A stretch of DNA of 64,000 bases from Brachybacterium faecium DSM 4810 (GCA_000023405.1 CP001643.1:2356001-2420000), one strand, 5' to 3'. Counted from the stretch's first letter, positions 27,080 to 35,590 are shown. Program-made: numbers and translations. Notes: generated from the sequence alone by a model not told the origin.

Positions 27080-28710
27080 CGCTCCTCCTCCTCCTGCGCG
27101 TCGGTGCGGTCCCCGGGTCGCTCGTCCGACGGGGCGGGTCCCGGCTCCCCGGCGGTTCCCGCAGCGGGTTCGGGCGCTGCGGGATCGGGCCCGCCCGGCG
27201 GTTCCGCGGCGTCTGGGCCGGCCGGCGAGCCTGCGGTGTGTGCGCCGGCTGCTCCCTGTGCCGTCCCGGGGGCGGGCTCGTCCTGCTCCGCAGGGCGGGC
27301 AGCGGACGGCGCGGTGGCCGCGGCCTGTGCGGCGGTGGTCGGGGCCGTGGTCTGCGCGGCGCCGGTGCGGGCGCGGCGGGCGCGACGCACGCGAGCGGCG
27401 GCTCCCGGATGGTCGATGCGGCGCAGGCCGATGAGGGTGCGCACCAGCGGCGGGGCGGCGATGAACAGCACCACCAGCACCTGGATCACCTGGACCAGGT
27501 CCAGCGGCACGCCCTGGCTGCTCTCCATGAAGCGCCCGCCCGTGGACAGTCCCGCGAACAGCAGGCCCGCGAGCACGATCCCGAGCGGTCCGGAGCGGCC
27601 CAGCAGCGCCACGGTGATGGCGTCGAAGCCGATGTTCCCGGCGACCCCCTCGGTGAGGCGGTGCTCGGTGCCGAGCACGTGCACGGCGCCGGCCGCACCC
27701 ACCAGCGCGCCGGCGACGGCCAGCACGAGGAAGGCGGTGCGGGCCGGGGAGATCCCGGCGACCTGGGCCGCGCGCGGGTTGGAGCCGACGGCCCGGAAGT
27801 GGAAGCCGATCGTGGAGCGGCTCATCAGCCACCACAGCACCGCGGCGGCGCCCGCGGCGAGGAAGAGCCCCGCGTGGAGACGGAAGCCGGAGCCCAGCAG
27901 CAGCGGCAGCGCCGCGTTCTCGCCGATCGAGGGCGACGTGGGCTGGGACTGGTTCGCACCGGTGAACGCGGAGGTCTTCAGCGCGTAGAACAGCAGGTAC
28001 GTCGCGATCCAGTTCAGCATGATCGTGCTGATGACCTCGTTGGCGCCGAAACGGGCCTTGAGGAAACCCGCGATGCCTCCCCACACACCGCCCGCGAGGA
28101 TGCCCGCGACCAGGCAGACCAGCAGGTGCAGCACCACGGGCAGGTCGAGGGTGAACCCCACGTAGCCGGCGGCCATGGCGCCGACGATCAGCTGCCCGGT
28201 GCCGCCGATGTTGAACAGTCCCGCACGGAAGGAGACGGCCATCCCGGCGGAGGCGATGATCAGCGGCGTGGCGATGGTGAGGGTCTCCGTGAGCGGCCGC
28301 AGACCGGCCGAGAGGGCCGGCACCAGCACGTAGGTGCCCGTCCCGCCGGCCTCGCGGACGCTCTCGGCCGCCCGTGCGTACCCGGTCCCGTCGAAGACCG
28401 CCCCGCGGAACATCGCGCCGTAGGCCTGGGTGACGGACTGCCAGATCGCGGTCAGCGCATCGCTGGGACGGGCGAAGAAGTAGCCGAGGGTCTCGCGGAC
28501 CTCCTGGTCGGCGATGACGATCAGCACGGAGCCGATGAGGAAGGCGAACACGAAGCTCATCACCACCACCAGCAGGTCGCCGCGGGCGATCCGCTGCAGG
28601 GTGCGCGCCAGGGCGGATTCGGCGGTCTGCTCCGGCGGCGGCGGGGCGTCGGTGCTCCCGGCCCCCACTCCCGGGGCGGAACCGGTGTCGGCCACATCTA
28701 CAGTGCTCAC
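27076..28710 (-). CDS. BMP-type nucleoside ABC transporter permease 1 (YufP/NupP-like) with long disordered C-terminal tail
   Basis: Inner-membrane permease of 544 residues, BPD_transp_2 family: SFRAGLFNIGGTGQLIVGAM and GFLKARFGANEVISTIMLNW are characteristic, as is FHFRAVGSNPRAAQVAGIS (coupling helix). The last 110 or so residues are a basic stretch followed by a low-complexity Ala/Pro/Glu tail ending in QEEEER, not usual for the family. GTG 28710 is preceded by AGGAG and overlaps the stop of an 18-codon micro-ORF; a 34-residue Pro-rich cytoplasmic N-terminus precedes the first TM. Confidence 0.92.
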   Translation of the reverse strand: MSTVDVADTGSAPGVGAGSTDAPPPPEQTAESALARTLQRIARGDLLVVVMSFVFAFLIGSVLIVIADQEVRETLGYFFARPSDALTAIWQSVTQAYGAMFRGAVFDGTGYARAAESVREAGGTGTYVLVPALSAGLRPLTETLTIATPLIIASAGMAVSFRAGLFNIGGTGQLIVGAMAAGYVGFTLDLPVVLHLLVCLVAGILAGGVWGGIAGFLKARFGANEVISTIMLNWIATYLLFYALKTSAFTGANQSQPTSPSIGENAALPLLLGSGFRLHAGLFLAAGAAAVLWWLMSRSTIGFHFRAVGSNPRAAQVAGISPARTAFLVLAVAGALVGAAGAVHVLGTEHRLTEGVAGNIGFDAITVALLGRSGPLGIVLAGLLFAGLSTGGRFMESSQGVPLDLVQVIQVLVVLFIAAPPLVRTLIGLRRIDHPGAAARVRRARRARTGAAQTTAPTTAAQAAATAPSAARPAEQDEPAPGTAQGAAGAHTAGSPAGPDAAEPPGGPDPAAPEPAAGTAGEPGPAPSDERPGDRTDAQEEEER

Positions 28711-28810
28711 GCGCTCATCTCCTCTCGCTCGTACCTCGCAGCTCGTCGACGAACGACGCTCACGCGCTCATCTCCTCCCGCTCGTACCTCGCAGCTCGTC
28801 GGCGAAGGGT
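28705..28810. repeat. 53-bp tandem duplication between ABC ATPase and permease 1
   Basis: Copy A is 28705-28757 and copy B 28758-28810. They differ at 5-6 positions, most at one end. Each copy holds an AGGAG, an ATGAGCGCGTGAGC junction and most of one 18-codon ORF; 19 codons including stop (57 bases) minus a 4-base overlap gives the 53-bp period. Confidence 0.9.
28707..28763 (-). other. 18-codon micro-ORF, downstream copy
   Basis: GTG start overlapping the stop of the upstream micro-ORF (GTGA). It encodes MSVVRRRAARYEREEMSA, and its TGA overlaps the permease GTG (GTGA). An AGGAG near its 3' end serves the permease start. It could be a translated peptide or only a coupling device. Confidence 0.45.
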
Positions 28811-28816
28811 GCTCAT
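28760..28816 (-). other. 18-codon micro-ORF, upstream copy
   Basis: ATG overlapping the ATPase stop (ATGA). It encodes MSTLRRRAARYEREEMSA, 16 of 18 residues identical to the downstream copy, and ends in a TGA overlapping the next GTG. Very basic in the first half. Confidence 0.45.
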
Positions 28817-30384
28817 GCGATGTCTCCTTCGTCGGCGAGCTGGGAGTCGGTGGTGCGGGCACCGGCGGCCACGGCCTCGCGGGCGGCCTCGGCGGTGTAG
28901 CCGGCCATCATCAGGCCCAGCACGTCACGGTCCTCGTCCCCGGGGACGATCCCCAGGATCTTGCCGCGGTACATCACGGCGATGCGGTCGGCGAGCTGGG
29001 TGACCTCGTCCAGCTCGGTGGAGACGATCACCACCGGGGTGCCCTTGTCCCGCTCGTCGAGGATCCGGCGGTGCAGGAACTCGATCGAGCCGACGTCCAC
29101 GCCACGGGTGGGCTGGGAGGCGATCAGCAGCGCGAGCTCGCGGTTCAGCGCCCGGGCCATGACGACCTTCTGCTGGTTGCCGCCCGACAGGGTGGACACC
29201 GCCGAGACGGCCGATTCCGTGCGGATGTCGAACTCCGGGATCAGCCGTTCCGCGTTCTGACGGATCGCCTTGAGCTTCATCGCCAGGGCGCTGCCGAAGG
29301 GCGGGCGGTCGTGCTGATCCAGGACCAGGTTCTCGGCGACGGAGAAGTCGGGCACCAGCGCGTCGTGGGTGCGGTCCTCGGGGACGAAGCCGACGCCCGC
29401 GTCGAGCACCTGCTTGGTGGAGCGGCCCACGAGCTCTCGCCCCTCGAGCGTCGCCGAGCCGTGCACGGTCTCCTGCAGGCCCAGCAGCGCCTCGGTGAGC
29501 TCCGTCTGGCCGTTGCCCTGCACTCCCGCGACGGCGAGCACCTCGCCGTGGCGCACCTCGAAGGAGACCCCGTCCAGGGTGCGCGTCCCGGCGGCATCGG
29601 TGACCCGCAGGTCGGTGACCTCGAGCGCCACCTCCCCCGGCGCGGCCTCGGACTTGTCCTGGGCGAGGGAGACCTGGCGGCCCACCATCAGCGAGGCGAG
29701 CTCGGCCTGATCGGCGGAGGGATCCGCCTCGCCCACCACCTTGCCGCGGCGGATCACGGTGATGCGATCGGAGACCGCCTTGACCTCGCGGAGCTTGTGG
29801 GTGATGAACACGATCGAGGTGCCCTCGTCCCGCAGCTGCCGCATGATCGCCATCAGCTCGTCGGTCTCGTGCGGGGTGAGCACGGCGGTGGGCTCGTCCA
29901 GCACCAGCACCTCGGCCCGGCGGCTGAGCGCCTTGATGATCTCGACCCGCTGCTGCGCGCCGACGGGGAGATCCTCAACCAGCGCATCGGGATCCAGGTC
30001 GAAGCCGAAGCGGGCGGAGATCTCCCGCACCAGGGTGCGGGCGGCGGCGATGTCGAGCAGCCCGCCCCGGGTCGGCTCGTGGCCGAGCACCATGTTCTCG
30101 GCCACGGTGAACACGGGCACCAGCATGAAGTGCTGATGGACCATGCCGATGCCGGCATCCATCGCATCGCCCGGATCGGAGAAGGCGACGGGCTCGCCGT
30201 CGATGACGATCTGCCCGCCGTCGGGCCGGTACAGCCCGTACAGCACGTTCATCAGGGTCGACTTGCCGGCCCCGTTCTCGCCCAGCAGGGAATGGATCTC
30301 CCCCGGTTCGACGACGAGGTCGATGGCGTCGTTGGCCACGAAGCTCCCGAAGGTCTTCGTGATCCCGCGCAGTTCGAGCTTCAC
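28813..30384 (-). CDS. BMP-type nucleoside ABC transporter ATP-binding protein (two-domain)
   Basis: 523-residue duplicated ABC ATPase powering the two permeases. Domain 1 has Walker A GENGAGKST, signature LPVGAQQRVEI and Walker B VLVLDEPTAVL. Domain 2 has the degenerate Walker A GVQGNGQTEL, signature LSGGNQQKVVMAR and ASQPTRGVD in place of a Walker B Glu; this asymmetry is typical of the sugar/nucleoside (RbsA, YufO) ATPases. Start GTG at 30384 with GGAAG upstream; the longer frame lacks support. It follows the lipoprotein gene after a 107-bp gap containing a hairpin. Confidence 0.94.
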   Translation of the reverse strand: MKLELRGITKTFGSFVANDAIDLVVEPGEIHSLLGENGAGKSTLMNVLYGLYRPDGGQIVIDGEPVAFSDPGDAMDAGIGMVHQHFMLVPVFTVAENMVLGHEPTRGGLLDIAAARTLVREISARFGFDLDPDALVEDLPVGAQQRVEIIKALSRRAEVLVLDEPTAVLTPHETDELMAIMRQLRDEGTSIVFITHKLREVKAVSDRITVIRRGKVVGEADPSADQAELASLMVGRQVSLAQDKSEAAPGEVALEVTDLRVTDAAGTRTLDGVSFEVRHGEVLAVAGVQGNGQTELTEALLGLQETVHGSATLEGRELVGRSTKQVLDAGVGFVPEDRTHDALVPDFSVAENLVLDQHDRPPFGSALAMKLKAIRQNAERLIPEFDIRTESAVSAVSTLSGGNQQKVVMARALNRELALLIASQPTRGVDVGSIEFLHRRILDERDKGTPVVIVSTELDEVTQLADRIAVMYRGKILGIVPGDEDRDVLGLMMAGYTAEAAREAVAAGARTTDSQLADEGDIA

Positions 30385-30443
30385 AGCACTCGCTTCCGTC
30401 GGCGTCGACCGGGCTCCCCGGCCGAACGATGTGAGGACAGGGA

Positions 30444-30477
30444 CGCGGTCCCCGCCCACCCGGGGACGGGGACCGCG
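30444..30477 (-). terminator. Stem-loop between the lipoprotein and ATPase genes
   Basis: Perfect 11-bp stem (cgcggtccccg/cggggaccgcg) with a 12-base loop, 15 bases after the lipoprotein stop. Such hairpins commonly protect or partly terminate binding-protein mRNA, giving more lipoprotein than ATPase; that role is inferred. Confidence 0.5.
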
Positions 30478-30491
30478 CACCGCTCAGCGGC

Positions 30492-31607
30492 TCAGGCCTC
30501 CGCGGGGGCCGCTGCGGACTCGACGACCACGGAGCCGTCGATGATCTCCTGTTTCAGGCTCTCCAGCTCCTCGGTGAGCTCGGCAGGGACATCGTCTTCG
30601 AACTCGTGGAACGGGGCCAGGCCCACGCCGCCGTTCTCGAGGGTGCCCACGTACGGGGTGCCGTCGAACTGGCCATCGGCGGCCCCGGAGATGACGTCCT
30701 CGACCGCGGTGGACATCTCCTTCATCACCGAGGTGAGGATGACCGCCTGGGCGTCCTCATCGGAGGAGTTGGTCTCGAAGCCGTCCGCGTCGACCCAGAT
30801 CACCATGCGGTCGTCGGCCTCCTTGGCGGAGGCGAGGGTGCCCGCACCGACCGGGCCGGCCACCGGCATCACGATGTCCGCGCCCGCGTTGTAGAACTCG
30901 TCGGAGACGGCCTTGCCCTTGGACTGGTCCTCGAAGTCGCCGGTGAAGGAACCCTGCTGAGCCTCCTTGTCCCAGCCGAGCGCCTCGACATCGGTGTCGT
31001 GGGTGTCGTTGTAGTGCGCGACGCCGTCGACGAAGCCGTCCATGAAGATGGTGACGGTGGGGATGTTCATGCCCCCGTAGGTGGCGACCTTCCCGGTCTC
31101 GGTGGTGCCCGCGGCGAGGTAGCCGGCGAGGAACGCGGCCTCGGCCGTGTTGAACTCGATCGGCTTGACGTTCTCGACCTCGATCGGCTCGCCGTCCGCA
31201 TCCTGCGCGGTGGAGTCGACGATCGCGAAGTCGGTCTCGGGGTTGGCCTGGGCGGCGTCACCGGTGGCGGGTGCCAGCAGGAACCCGACGGTGATGATCA
31301 GGTCGCACTGCTGGGTGACCATGTTGTTGATGTTGGGCGCGAAGTCGGAGACCGCGGTGGACTCCGCGGAGGCCTTCTCGATGCCGAGGTCCTCCTCGGC
31401 GGCGAGCAGGCCGTTGTAGCTGGACTCGTTGAAGGACTTGTCGTCCCAGCCGCCGGAATCCGAGACCATGCAGGCCTTGTAATCGCTCGAGGCGCCGCCG
31501 GCATCGCTGCCACCGCCGCCGTCGGTCTCCTCGGGGGCGGTGCCGCAGGCGGCGAGGGTCAGGGCGCCGGCGCCGACCAGGGCGAGTGCACGCGTGATGC
31601 TCTTCAT
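30492..31607 (-). CDS. BMP family nucleoside-binding lipoprotein
   Basis: Extracytoplasmic receptor of the nucleoside transporter, 371 residues. The signal peptide ends in the lipobox LAAC (Cys21), followed by a Gly/Ser/acidic linker. The mature part begins ACMVSDSGGWDDKSFNESSY, the canonical BMP N-terminus with the base/ribose-binding Asp and Phe-Asn, and continues with DLIITVGFLLAPAT and GADIVMPVAGPVG. Start ATG at 31607 is 5 bases after AAGGAA; the longer frame upstream is rejected. The specificity for nucleosides is supported by cdd and deoA at the end of the operon. Confidence 0.94.
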   Translation of the reverse strand: MKSITRALALVGAGALTLAACGTAPEETDGGGGSDAGGASSDYKACMVSDSGGWDDKSFNESSYNGLLAAEEDLGIEKASAESTAVSDFAPNINNMVTQQCDLIITVGFLLAPATGDAAQANPETDFAIVDSTAQDADGEPIEVENVKPIEFNTAEAAFLAGYLAAGTTETGKVATYGGMNIPTVTIFMDGFVDGVAHYNDTHDTDVEALGWDKEAQQGSFTGDFEDQSKGKAVSDEFYNAGADIVMPVAGPVGAGTLASAKEADDRMVIWVDADGFETNSSDEDAQAVILTSVMKEMSTAVEDVISGAADGQFDGTPYVGTLENGGVGLAPFHEFEDDVPAELTEELESLKQEIIDGSVVVESAAAPAEA

Positions 31608-31871
31608 GAGGATTCCTTCGCTCAGGTGCGGGGACGGGAGCTCCCCGAGGGGTTCGTGGCGACTGCGCTGTCGCGGTGCGACTCGGACCATATCCGGGCG
31701 CGGCAGGGCCCGGGGCCCGCTTCGGTCCCACGTCGTGAACCGTTATGAAATCGACGCGGATCTGTCGTATGCGGTGCGGCGGCGCCCACACTCCCGAGGG
31801 CCCTCATCCGCGGCGGCGGAGGCCGTCACCGCTGGGGCGCGGGAGCGGGCCCTTCCGGGAGGCCGAGTCGC
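31608..31871. other. 264-bp intergenic region upstream of the nucleoside operon
   Basis: Holds the promoter of the lipoprotein operon; the only TANNNT box I see on the minus strand is TATGGT at 31687-31692, giving a leader of about 70 bases that includes a gggagctccc palindrome. No coding potential recognised and no clear repressor operator. Confidence 0.35.
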
Positions 31872-33113
31872 TCAGACGGGCAGCAGGTCGCGCTGCACGC
31901 AGGCGGAGGCGAGCACCGAGGCGCCGATGCCGATCGCGCGCTCGTCGATCATGAGGTCGCCCATGTGCAGGTCATAGGTGCGCCCGCCCGGGGTGCGGGT
32001 GCCGAGGCGGGCGAGGGCTCCGGGCACCTTCTCGAGGTACCAGGCGAAGTCCTCCCCGCCCAGGGACTGGGCGGTGGGATCGAGGTTGTCCCGCCCGAGC
32101 ACGCCGTGCACGGCGGCGGAGAGCACCTCGACGCTCGAGGGGGCGTTGGAGACCGGGGGCACGCCGCGGTCGTGGCTCACCCGCGCCTCGATGCCCCACG
32201 GCCGCACCAGGTCCGCGAGCACCGTCTCGAGCAGGTCCTCCGCCTGGTCCCAGGCGTCGTGGTCGAGGCAGCGCAGCGTCCCCTCGAGCGTGCCGCTGGA
32301 CGGGATGGCGTTGAAGGCCGAGCCGGCATGGATGCTGCCCCAGGTGAGGTTCACCCCGGAGCGCGGATCCATCCGACGGGTCAGCGCGGCCGGCAGCTGG
32401 GTCGCGATCGAGCCGAGCGCGTAGACGAGGTCCTGGGTGAGATGGGGGCGCGAGGTGTGGCCGCCCGCGCCGCGCACCAGGATCTTCACCGGGTCGGTCG
32501 CGGAGGTGATGGGGCCGGACTTCAGCCCGATGTGCCCCACGTCGACCCCCGGGTCGCAGTGCAGGGCGAGGATCGAGTCGACCCCGTCCAGCACGTCCTG
32601 GCCGATCAGCTCGAGCGCTCCGCACGGGTGCTGCTCCTCCGCGGGCTGGAACACGAGCCGCACCCCGCGACGGAGACCACCGGCGTCGGCCGCCCGGACC
32701 AGCGCGGTCGCCGCGCCGAGCACCGCGCTCATGTGGACGTCGTGCCCGCAGGCGTGGGAGACGCCCTCGACGGTGGAGCGGAAGGCGACGGTGGACAGCT
32801 CCGGGATCCCCAGCGCATCCATGTCGGCGCGCAGCGCCATCTTCTCCAGGGTCGGGTCGGAGCCGGGGATGTCGCAGATCAGACCGGTGTTCGCCATCCG
32901 CTGCGGGGTCAGCCCCAGCGCTCGGAGGTGCTCGTCGATGAAATCGGTGGTGGCATGCTCCTGATGGGAGAGCTCGGGATGGCGGTGCAGGTGGCGCCGC
33001 ACCTGGCGCAGCGCCTCCTCGGCCTCGGCGACCGTCGTGGCGATCAGGCCCGTCGGCCCCAGCATCGCCCGCTGCTCCGCGGTGCCCAGCAGCACCTGCT
33101 GCGACTGCTCCAC
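31872..33113 (-). CDS. M20 family metal-dependent amidohydrolase
   Basis: 413-residue hydrolase of the M20D (IAA-amino acid hydrolase/hippurate hydrolase) group, which cleaves N-acyl amino acids or related amides. Metal-binding motifs: RRHLHRHPELSHQEH, ALRADMDALGI, SHACGHDVHMS, and FQPAEEQHPCGAL with the catalytic Glu pair and Cys; the dimerisation segment GAGGHTSRPHLTQD follows. Start GTG at 33113 is 7 bases after GGGGAG. No signal peptide. It lies between manC and the nucleoside operon on the same strand; a functional link is not evident. Confidence 0.92.
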   Translation of the reverse strand: MEQSQQVLLGTAEQRAMLGPTGLIATTVAEAEEALRQVRRHLHRHPELSHQEHATTDFIDEHLRALGLTPQRMANTGLICDIPGSDPTLEKMALRADMDALGIPELSTVAFRSTVEGVSHACGHDVHMSAVLGAATALVRAADAGGLRRGVRLVFQPAEEQHPCGALELIGQDVLDGVDSILALHCDPGVDVGHIGLKSGPITSATDPVKILVRGAGGHTSRPHLTQDLVYALGSIATQLPAALTRRMDPRSGVNLTWGSIHAGSAFNAIPSSGTLEGTLRCLDHDAWDQAEDLLETVLADLVRPWGIEARVSHDRGVPPVSNAPSSVEVLSAAVHGVLGRDNLDPTAQSLGGEDFAWYLEKVPGALARLGTRTPGGRTYDLHMGDLMIDERAIGIGASVLASACVQRDLLPV

Positions 33114-33205
33114 TGTGTGCTCCCCTGCATTCTCCGTCGGGACGGCCGCTGCGCGGCACGTCGAGGTCCGACGCCCCTCGCGGTGGCCGCTGCGGGCGGC
33201 CGACG

Positions 33206-34405
33206 TCAGCGCAGGTGGCCCAGTCCGCGCCGCTCGAGGCGGGCGACGAGTGCCGAGAGATCCTGCGCCTGCTCGTCGGCGAGCACCAGCAGCGCGTCCT
33301 CGGTGTCGACGATGCTGATGCCGTCCAGCCCGACCAGGGCGATGTGGCGATCCGTGGCACCGTACACCGTGGCCCGCGAGGAGACGGCATCCACGGCGGC
33401 GCTTCCCAGCACCCGGACGTCGCCGCCCCCGCGGTCTTCCGAGCCCTCTACGCCGGCCGGGGCGGGGCGCTCGCGCAGCTGCCGCGCGAGGGCGGCGAAG
33501 TCCCCCACGTCGTCCCATCCGAAGGAGGAGGGCACCACGGCGACCCGCCCGGCCGCGGCGAGCGGTTCGGCCAGGGCGTGATCGATCGCGATCGCGGTGA
33601 GATGCGGCCACACCCTCTCGAGCACCTCGGCCTGCTCGGGCGTGCCGTGCGCGGCCGCGATCTCCCGCGCGCCGCGCGCGAGCGGTGGGATCTGCGCCGC
33701 GAGCTCGTCGAGCAGCACCGACGCCCGCACCACGAACATCCCGGCGTTCCACAGGAAGCGCCCGGTGGTCAGGAACCGCTCGGCCCGCTCGCGCTCCGGC
33801 TTCTCCACGAAGCGGGCGACGGGACGGACACCGCGAGGGAGCGCGTGCGCACCAGCATCAGCGGCAGCACCAGCATCGGCAGCGCCGGCGCCGGCGCCGG
33901 CGCCAGGTGACTCCTCCTCGGCGCTCTGCTCGATGTATCCGAAACCGGTCGCGGGGTGCGTGGGAGTGATCCCGAGGGTCACCAGGTATCCGAGCTCCGC
34001 GGCCTCACGGGCCAGGCGCACCGCCTCCCGGAAGGCGGCCTGGTCGCCGATGAGGTGGTCCGCGGCGAAGGAGCCGATGACCGCGGTGGGGTCCTCCCGC
34101 TCCACGAGCGCAGCGGCCAGCGCGATCGCGGGCATGGAGTCGCGGGGCGAGGGCTCCCCCACCACGCGGACCCCGCTGTGCGATGCGAGCTGCTCCCGCA
34201 CGGCGGCCTCGTGCGCCGCGCCGGTCACCACGATCGGCGGGCGGTCCGCGAGGGGTGCCAGGCGCGCCAGGGTCCCCTGCAGGAGGCTGCGCCCCTCCCC
34301 CGTGAGGTCCAGCAGGAACTTCGGGCGCGCGCGGCGTGAGAGCGGCCACAGCCGGGTGCCGGCACCGCCGGCGGGGATCACGGGCACGAACGGGGCCTGG
34401 GGCAT
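33206..34405 (-). CDS. manC: Mannose-1-phosphate guanylyltransferase
   Basis: Makes GDP-mannose from mannose-1-phosphate and GTP for glycolipid and glycan synthesis. 399 residues. The nucleotidyltransferase signature GGAGTRLWPLSRRARPK opens the protein, with FAADHLIGD, the sugar-binding GFGYIE, and VEKPERE following; SSFGWDDVGDF is diagnostic for GDP-mannose enzymes. A Gly/Ala/Asp low-complexity loop (about residues 166-190, AGAGAGAADAGAAADAGA) interrupts the fold after GFGYIEQ. Start ATG at 34405 has TACGCT 6 bases upstream and no ribosome binding site. The product may be paired with the phosphomannomutase in this window. Confidence 0.92.
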   Translation of the reverse strand: MPQAPFVPVIPAGGAGTRLWPLSRRARPKFLLDLTGEGRSLLQGTLARLAPLADRPPIVVTGAAHEAAVREQLASHSGVRVVGEPSPRDSMPAIALAAALVEREDPTAVIGSFAADHLIGDQAAFREAVRLAREAAELGYLVTLGITPTHPATGFGYIEQSAEEESPGAGAGAGAADAGAAADAGAHALPRGVRPVARFVEKPERERAERFLTTGRFLWNAGMFVVRASVLLDELAAQIPPLARGAREIAAAHGTPEQAEVLERVWPHLTAIAIDHALAEPLAAAGRVAVVPSSFGWDDVGDFAALARQLRERPAPAGVEGSEDRGGGDVRVLGSAAVDAVSSRATVYGATDRHIALVGLDGISIVDTEDALLVLADEQAQDLSALVARLERRGLGHLR

Positions 34406-34411
34406 CGGCCC

Positions 34412-34417
34412 AGCGTA
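34412..34417 (-). promoter_or_regulatory. -10 box of a likely leaderless manC promoter
   Basis: TACGCT on the minus strand, 6 bases before ATG 34405. The same hexamer occurs on the plus strand at 34503 for the divergent sdh operon. Confidence 0.45.
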
Positions 34418-34502
34418 ACGGAGCCGCGAGGGCGTCCCGGAGGGTCCGGAGCGGCGTGGACGGGGCCGCGTGGGGAGGCGCTCCACCGGCCCTGCCTGGT
34501 GC

Positions 34503-34508
34503 TACGCT
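34503..34508 (+). promoter_or_regulatory. Candidate -10 box for the sdhCDAB operon
   Basis: TACGCT, implying a transcript start near 34515 and a 5' leader of about 165 bases before sdhC. The leader contains short hairpins (gcccc/ggggc near 34515, tccgga/tccgga near 34592-34610) but no riboswitch class I recognise. Confidence 0.35.
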
Positions 34509-34680
34509 GAAGAGGCCCCTGTCGGGGGCGATGATGATGTCGCCGTGTCGTGAAATGGCCGCCCGCGTGCGGTCCACGTCGCGACCGTCGTCCGGAGGCA
34601 CGTTCCGGAGGGCACGCGCCGCACTCCGCGGCATCTCATCACCGTTCCCGCCTTCACCCCGACGCTTCTGGAGGATCTCC

Positions 34681-35058
34681 GTGGCTTCAGCCCAATCCGG
34701 GACGCTCTATCGCGGACGCGAGGGCATGTGGTCCTGGGTCGCCCACCGCATCTCAGGAATGCTCATCTTCCTGTTCCTGCTGGTGCACGTCCTGGACACC
34801 GCTCTCGTCCGTGTCTCCCCCGAGGCGTACAACGAGGTGATCGGGCATTACAAGACGGTGGTGTTCGGCCTCGGCGAGGTCGGACTCGTCGGCGCGATCC
34901 TCTTCCACGCCCTGAACGGCCTGCGCATCATCCTCGTGGACTTCTGGTCCCAGGGCACCAAGCGCCAGCGCGGCATGTTCTGGGCCGTGGTGGTCGTGTG
35001 GGTCGTGCTCATGGCCGGCTTCCTCCCCCGCCACCTCATGCACATGTTCGGAGCGTGA
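34681..35058 (+). CDS. sdhC: Succinate dehydrogenase cytochrome b556 subunit
   Basis: Membrane anchor of complex II, 125 residues with three TMs. The family motif [18 protein letters not shown] in TM1 carries the conserved His-Arg/Ser used for quinone and heme contact, and [16 protein letters not shown] in TM2-3 contains the axial heme His region. Start GTG at 34681 with GGAGG six bases upstream. The stop overlaps the GTG that begins sdhD. Confidence 0.93.
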   Translation: MASAQSGTLYRGREGMWSWVAHRISGMLIFLFLLVHVLDTALVRVSPEAYNEVIGHYKTVVFGLGEVGLVGAILFHALNGLRIILVDFWSQGTKRQRGMFWAVVVVWVVLMAGFLPRHLMHMFGA

Positions 35059-35516
35059 TCCCGATGACCTCCACCACCTCGATCCCCGATCCGAGCACCC
35101 GCTACCGCCGCACCGGCCAGCGCGGTCTGAACTCCGAGATGCTCTCGTGGATGTTCATGCGCGCCTCCGGCGTGCTGCTGGTGATCCTCGTGTTCGGCCA
35201 CCTGTTCGTGAACCTCTGGCTCGGCCAGGGCGTCAAGGGCATCGACTTCGCCTTCGTGGGCGGCAAGTGGGCCTCCCCCTTCTGGCAGGTCTGGGACCTG
35301 CTCATGCTGTGGCTGGGCCTCATCCACGGCGGCAACGGCGTGCGCACGATCATCAACGACTATGCGCGCGGCGACCGGCTCCGCCTGGTCCTCAAGGGCC
35401 TGCTCTACTTCGCCGTGGTCGTCACGATCATCCTGGGCACGCTGGTGATCTTCACCTTCGATCCCTGCCCCACCGGCGCCGAGCCGAGCCTGCTGCCCTC
35501 CTTCTGCGAGGGCTGA
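35055..35516 (+). CDS. sdhD: Succinate dehydrogenase membrane anchor subunit
   Basis: Second membrane anchor of complex II, about 150 residues with three TMs: [21 protein letters not shown] (TM1 with heme-proximal Arg and His), [20 protein letters not shown] (TM2) and a C-terminal TM. The start is GTG 35055 (GTGA overlap with sdhC) or ATG 35064, three codons later, which has GGAG ten bases upstream. The Cys-containing C-terminal tail is periplasmic or cytosolic depending on orientation. Confidence 0.92.
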   Translation: MIPMTSTTSIPDPSTRYRRTGQRGLNSEMLSWMFMRASGVLLVILVFGHLFVNLWLGQGVKGIDFAFVGGKWASPFWQVWDLLMLWLGLIHGGNGVRTIINDYARGDRLRLVLKGLLYFAVVVTIILGTLVIFTFDPCPTGAEPSLLPSFCEG

Positions 35517-35590
35517 CGCCCCCGGGGCGGCCGCTCCGCGGCCGCCCCTCCATACTTCCCGGTCGACCCGAAACGGAGCAGTCACCCGAC

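Noticed and set aside
28705-28810. The 53-bp repeats as a CRISPR array
   Set aside because: Copies are directly adjacent with no spacers, and they encode an overlapping micro-ORF frame.
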